A DNA stretch of 23,405 bases from Candidatus Poseidoniaceae archaeon (GTDB lineage: Archaea; Thermoplasmatota; Poseidoniia; Poseidoniales; Poseidoniaceae). The stretch lies in contig JAQXFL010000107.1 of assembly GCA_029250345.1 (NCBI GenBank), forward strand, positions 1 to 23,405, in the 5' to 3' direction. Shown here one piece after another: positions 21,744-23,405 of the stretch (within the stretch, counting starts at the first letter, position 1; every line of letters begins with the position of its first letter). The notes beneath the pieces were generated by a model. It was given only the letters and a program-made list of their open reading frames with translations. It was not told the origin of the DNA and did no database searches. Both the position numbers and the translations under genes were made by a program.

Positions 21744-23405
21744 TTACGAAAGACGGCGTCCGAGTTCGTCACCACTGAGCGAGTTGAGCACATCATTCGG
21801 CTCAATCCAACCTTTACGTGCTGCCATGACACCATAGCTGATATCGGCAAGTCCTCGAATTGAATGTGCATCAGGATTGATGATGACCGGTACGCCCAGA
21901 CCTTTCGCATGCTTGCACAATCTCCAGTCTAAGTCGAGTCTGTAGGGGCTTGCATTCAACTCGACCGCTTTGAGTCGGCCTTCTTCATTGTGTTCTGCCA
22001 TGTGTTCAAGAACAGCGAACAAGTCCACTTCGTATCCATCCCTTCCTTGCAGAATACGACCGGTAGGATGCCCGAGAACGGTTGTTGATGGATGATCTAT
22101 GCATTGTATTAATTCCTCGGTGTTTTGCAACTCGTCACGAGCTTTCCATTTGGAGAGAGCGTGGACGGATGCTACGGTGTAATCAAGTTGGGACAACACA
22201 TCGTCGGGGTGGTCGAGTTTGCCACCTTCAAGAATATCTGACTCGACACCGTGGAAGAGTCGGAAGTCTGTGCCTTCTTTTGCCCATGCTGCATTGTAGC
22301 GTTGGATTGTTTCTCCCTGTTCCAACAAATCTGCAGCACTCGCTCCATTTGCGATTTTGAGCGTCGGTGAATGGTCAGCGATTCCCAACCAATTCCAACC
22401 CATTTTCCGTGCAGTATCGGCCATTTCCTCAAGCGTGGCTTCACCATCGGAAAGGGTAGTGTGGTTGTGCAGTGCGCCGCGAATATCTTGTCCCGACAGT
22501 AACTGGGGTAGGTTGGATGACTCTGCAGCAACAATCTCTCCGGTGTCTTCACGCAGTTCTGGCGTAACCCAATCGAGTTCTAAGTGGCGGTAGATGTCTT
22601 CTTCAGTCGATGCTTTGAGAGAAAACTTGGCTGCAGCCATGCCTTTCAAATCGCCAGCCTTGGCATCGGGAATGAGTCCGAATTCGTTCAGCTTCAGCCC
22701 ACGGTCAATGGCGCGTTGCCGCATGGCAATGTTGTGTTCCTTACTCCCGGTGAAGTAGGCTAAGGTGAACGGGAATACTTCGGGGGTAACGAGCCGTACT
22801 TGAGCATCGATTGTTCCTCCACTCTCGAGTTGTTCGTAATCGTCTCCACCGATGGCATCCAACACGTTTGGGTCGATATGTCCAACGGTAAATCCACCGT
22901 CGAATATGCTGGTGTCAAGAATGAGACTAATCTTTGAATCTCCAGCACCTTTCACATCAGCGATTCCGGGCAGCGATAGAATGGCTTGTGCTACGTTTTC
23001 ATGGTGCTCATCTTCAACAGCAACAACGAGATCTAAGTCTCCAATTGTTTCTTTTCTACGACGAGCACTTCCAGCCAATTGCGCCTTGATTACGCCATCA
23101 ATGGAGGCTATCTTCGACTGGAAAGCTTCTCCATACATCAAGCCGACATCCAATCTCCGGCGAGCTCTGAACCGTGCCAACAGTTCGATTCCGTCAAGCA
23201 TGCGTTGCTGAGACTTCTTTCCAAATCCTTTCATTGGCGCGATTAATCCATCCGTTGCTGCTTCCTTGAGGGATGCTACAGAATCGACTCCAAGTTCTTC
23301 GTTCATCAGTTTGATGCGCTTCGGCCCTAAGCCAGGGATTCCGAGCATCTCGATGAGTCCTTGTGGGGTTGAGTTGTGCAATTCTACCCAATCGCTCGGC
23401 CATTC
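21744..23405 (-). CDS. polX: DNA polymerase X family protein with PHP domain, partial (N-terminus off right edge)
   Basis: The reading frame is open to the right edge (EWPSDWVELHNSTPQG precedes the first listed start), so the true start lies beyond the window. 553 residues are present; family members are usually about 570-580, so some tens of N-terminal residues are missing, more if the insertion noted below is discounted. Visible parts are a helix-hairpin-helix (IPGLGPKR), a second one (GFGKKSQQR), the nucleotidyltransferase signature AGSARRRKETIGDLDLVV with two catalytic Asp, and the third Asp in IDAQVRLVTPE. FTGSKEHNIAMR follows. The C-terminal PHP domain has HNHTTLSDG, GIADHS, GVESDIL, VASVHAL, LGHPTGR, VELNAS and PDAHS. 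Such enzymes fill short gaps in repair and have a PHP-dependent 3'-5' exonuclease. A stretch of about 30 residues before the third Asp is longer than in usual PolX. Confidence 0.95.
   Translation of the reverse strand, partial: EWPSDWVELHNSTPQGLIEMLGIPGLGPKRIKLMNEELGVDSVASLKEAATDGLIAPMKGFGKKSQQRMLDGIELLARFRARRRLDVGLMYGEAFQSKIASIDGVIKAQLAGSARRRKETIGDLDLVVAVEDEHHENVAQAILSLPGIADVKGAGDSKISLILDTSIFDGGFTVGHIDPNVLDAIGGDDYEQLESGGTIDAQVRLVTPEVFPFTLAYFTGSKEHNIAMRQRAIDRGLKLNEFGLIPDAKAGDLKGMAAAKFSLKASTEEDIYRHLELDWVTPELREDTGEIVAAESSNLPQLLSGQDIRGALHNHTTLSDGEATLEEMADTARKMGWNWLGIADHSPTLKIANGASAADLLEQGETIQRYNAAWAKEGTDFRLFHGVESDILEGGKLDHPDDVLSQLDYTVASVHALSKWKARDELQNTEELIQCIDHPSTTVLGHPTGRILQGRDGYEVDLFAVLEHMAEHNEEGRLKAVELNASPYRLDLDWRLCKHAKGLGVPVIINPDAHSIRGLADISYGVMAARKGWIEPNDVLNSLSGDELGRRLS

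Noticed and set aside
1..23405. CRISPR arrays, tRNA genes, insertion sequences or integrase attachment sites
   Set aside because: No regularly spaced repeats, no tRNA-like cloverleaf or T-loop signature, and no transposase or integrase frame were seen on either strand by eye.

Overview
The window looks like part of a Thermoplasmatota-type euryarchaeal chromosome, most plausibly a planktonic Marine Group II archaeon (Ca. Poseidoniales). The evidence is an archaeal archaellum motor operon (arlF-G-H-I-J with two archaellins), a fused aconitase-X/phosphomevalonate-dehydratase-type gene, a PHP-domain family X DNA polymerase, Shine-Dalgarno sequences of the GAGGTG type, and very tight gene packing with overlaps. 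The lineage is inferred from gene content; no rRNA gene is present to prove it.

Layout. 1-987 (minus): the N-terminal 329 codons of a secreted or membrane-anchored repeat protein that runs off the left edge. 1087-3894 (plus): a fused AcnX-type dehydratase and an extended short-chain dehydrogenase/NDP-sugar epimerase. 3886-5735 (minus): a compact three-gene unit of PrxQ/BCP peroxiredoxin, hexapeptide-repeat acyltransferase and flavin-reductase-like protein. 5736-5906: a divergent intergenic region. 5907-20024 (plus): an archaellum island. It begins with three unassigned, overlapping genes (143 aa, a 1668-aa surface/membrane protein with seven readily visible NTG-type beta-sandwich motifs and five C-terminal membrane spans, and a 351-aa soluble protein). 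Then come two archaellins, one ArlC/D/E-like adaptor, ArlF, ArlG, ArlH, ArlI and ArlJ. 20064-20513 (plus): a small three-span membrane protein. 20516-23405 (minus): a DNA-repair-flavoured unit of family X polymerase (5' end off the right edge), two small unknown genes and an endonuclease III homologue.

How it fits together. ArlI (ATPase), ArlH (regulatory ATP-binding partner) and ArlJ (membrane platform) form the motor. ArlF and ArlG are its outside-facing stator parts and the archaellins make the filament. The ArlC/D/E-like protein should form the cytoplasmic ring and chemotaxis interface. The prepilin peptidase (ArlK/PibD) and CheF are not in the window. The three genes in front of the archaellins are arranged as if part of the same machine: surface ectodomain, membrane anchor, cytoplasmic partner. 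They are the best candidate for an undescribed component. A two-tier RNA hairpin separates the archaellins from the motor genes and may set their different expression levels.

No tRNA, rRNA, CRISPR array, insertion sequence or prophage was seen. The only non-coding stretches longer than 50 bases are 988-1086, 5736-5906, 12374-12427 and 13621-13675; none exceeds 300 bases.
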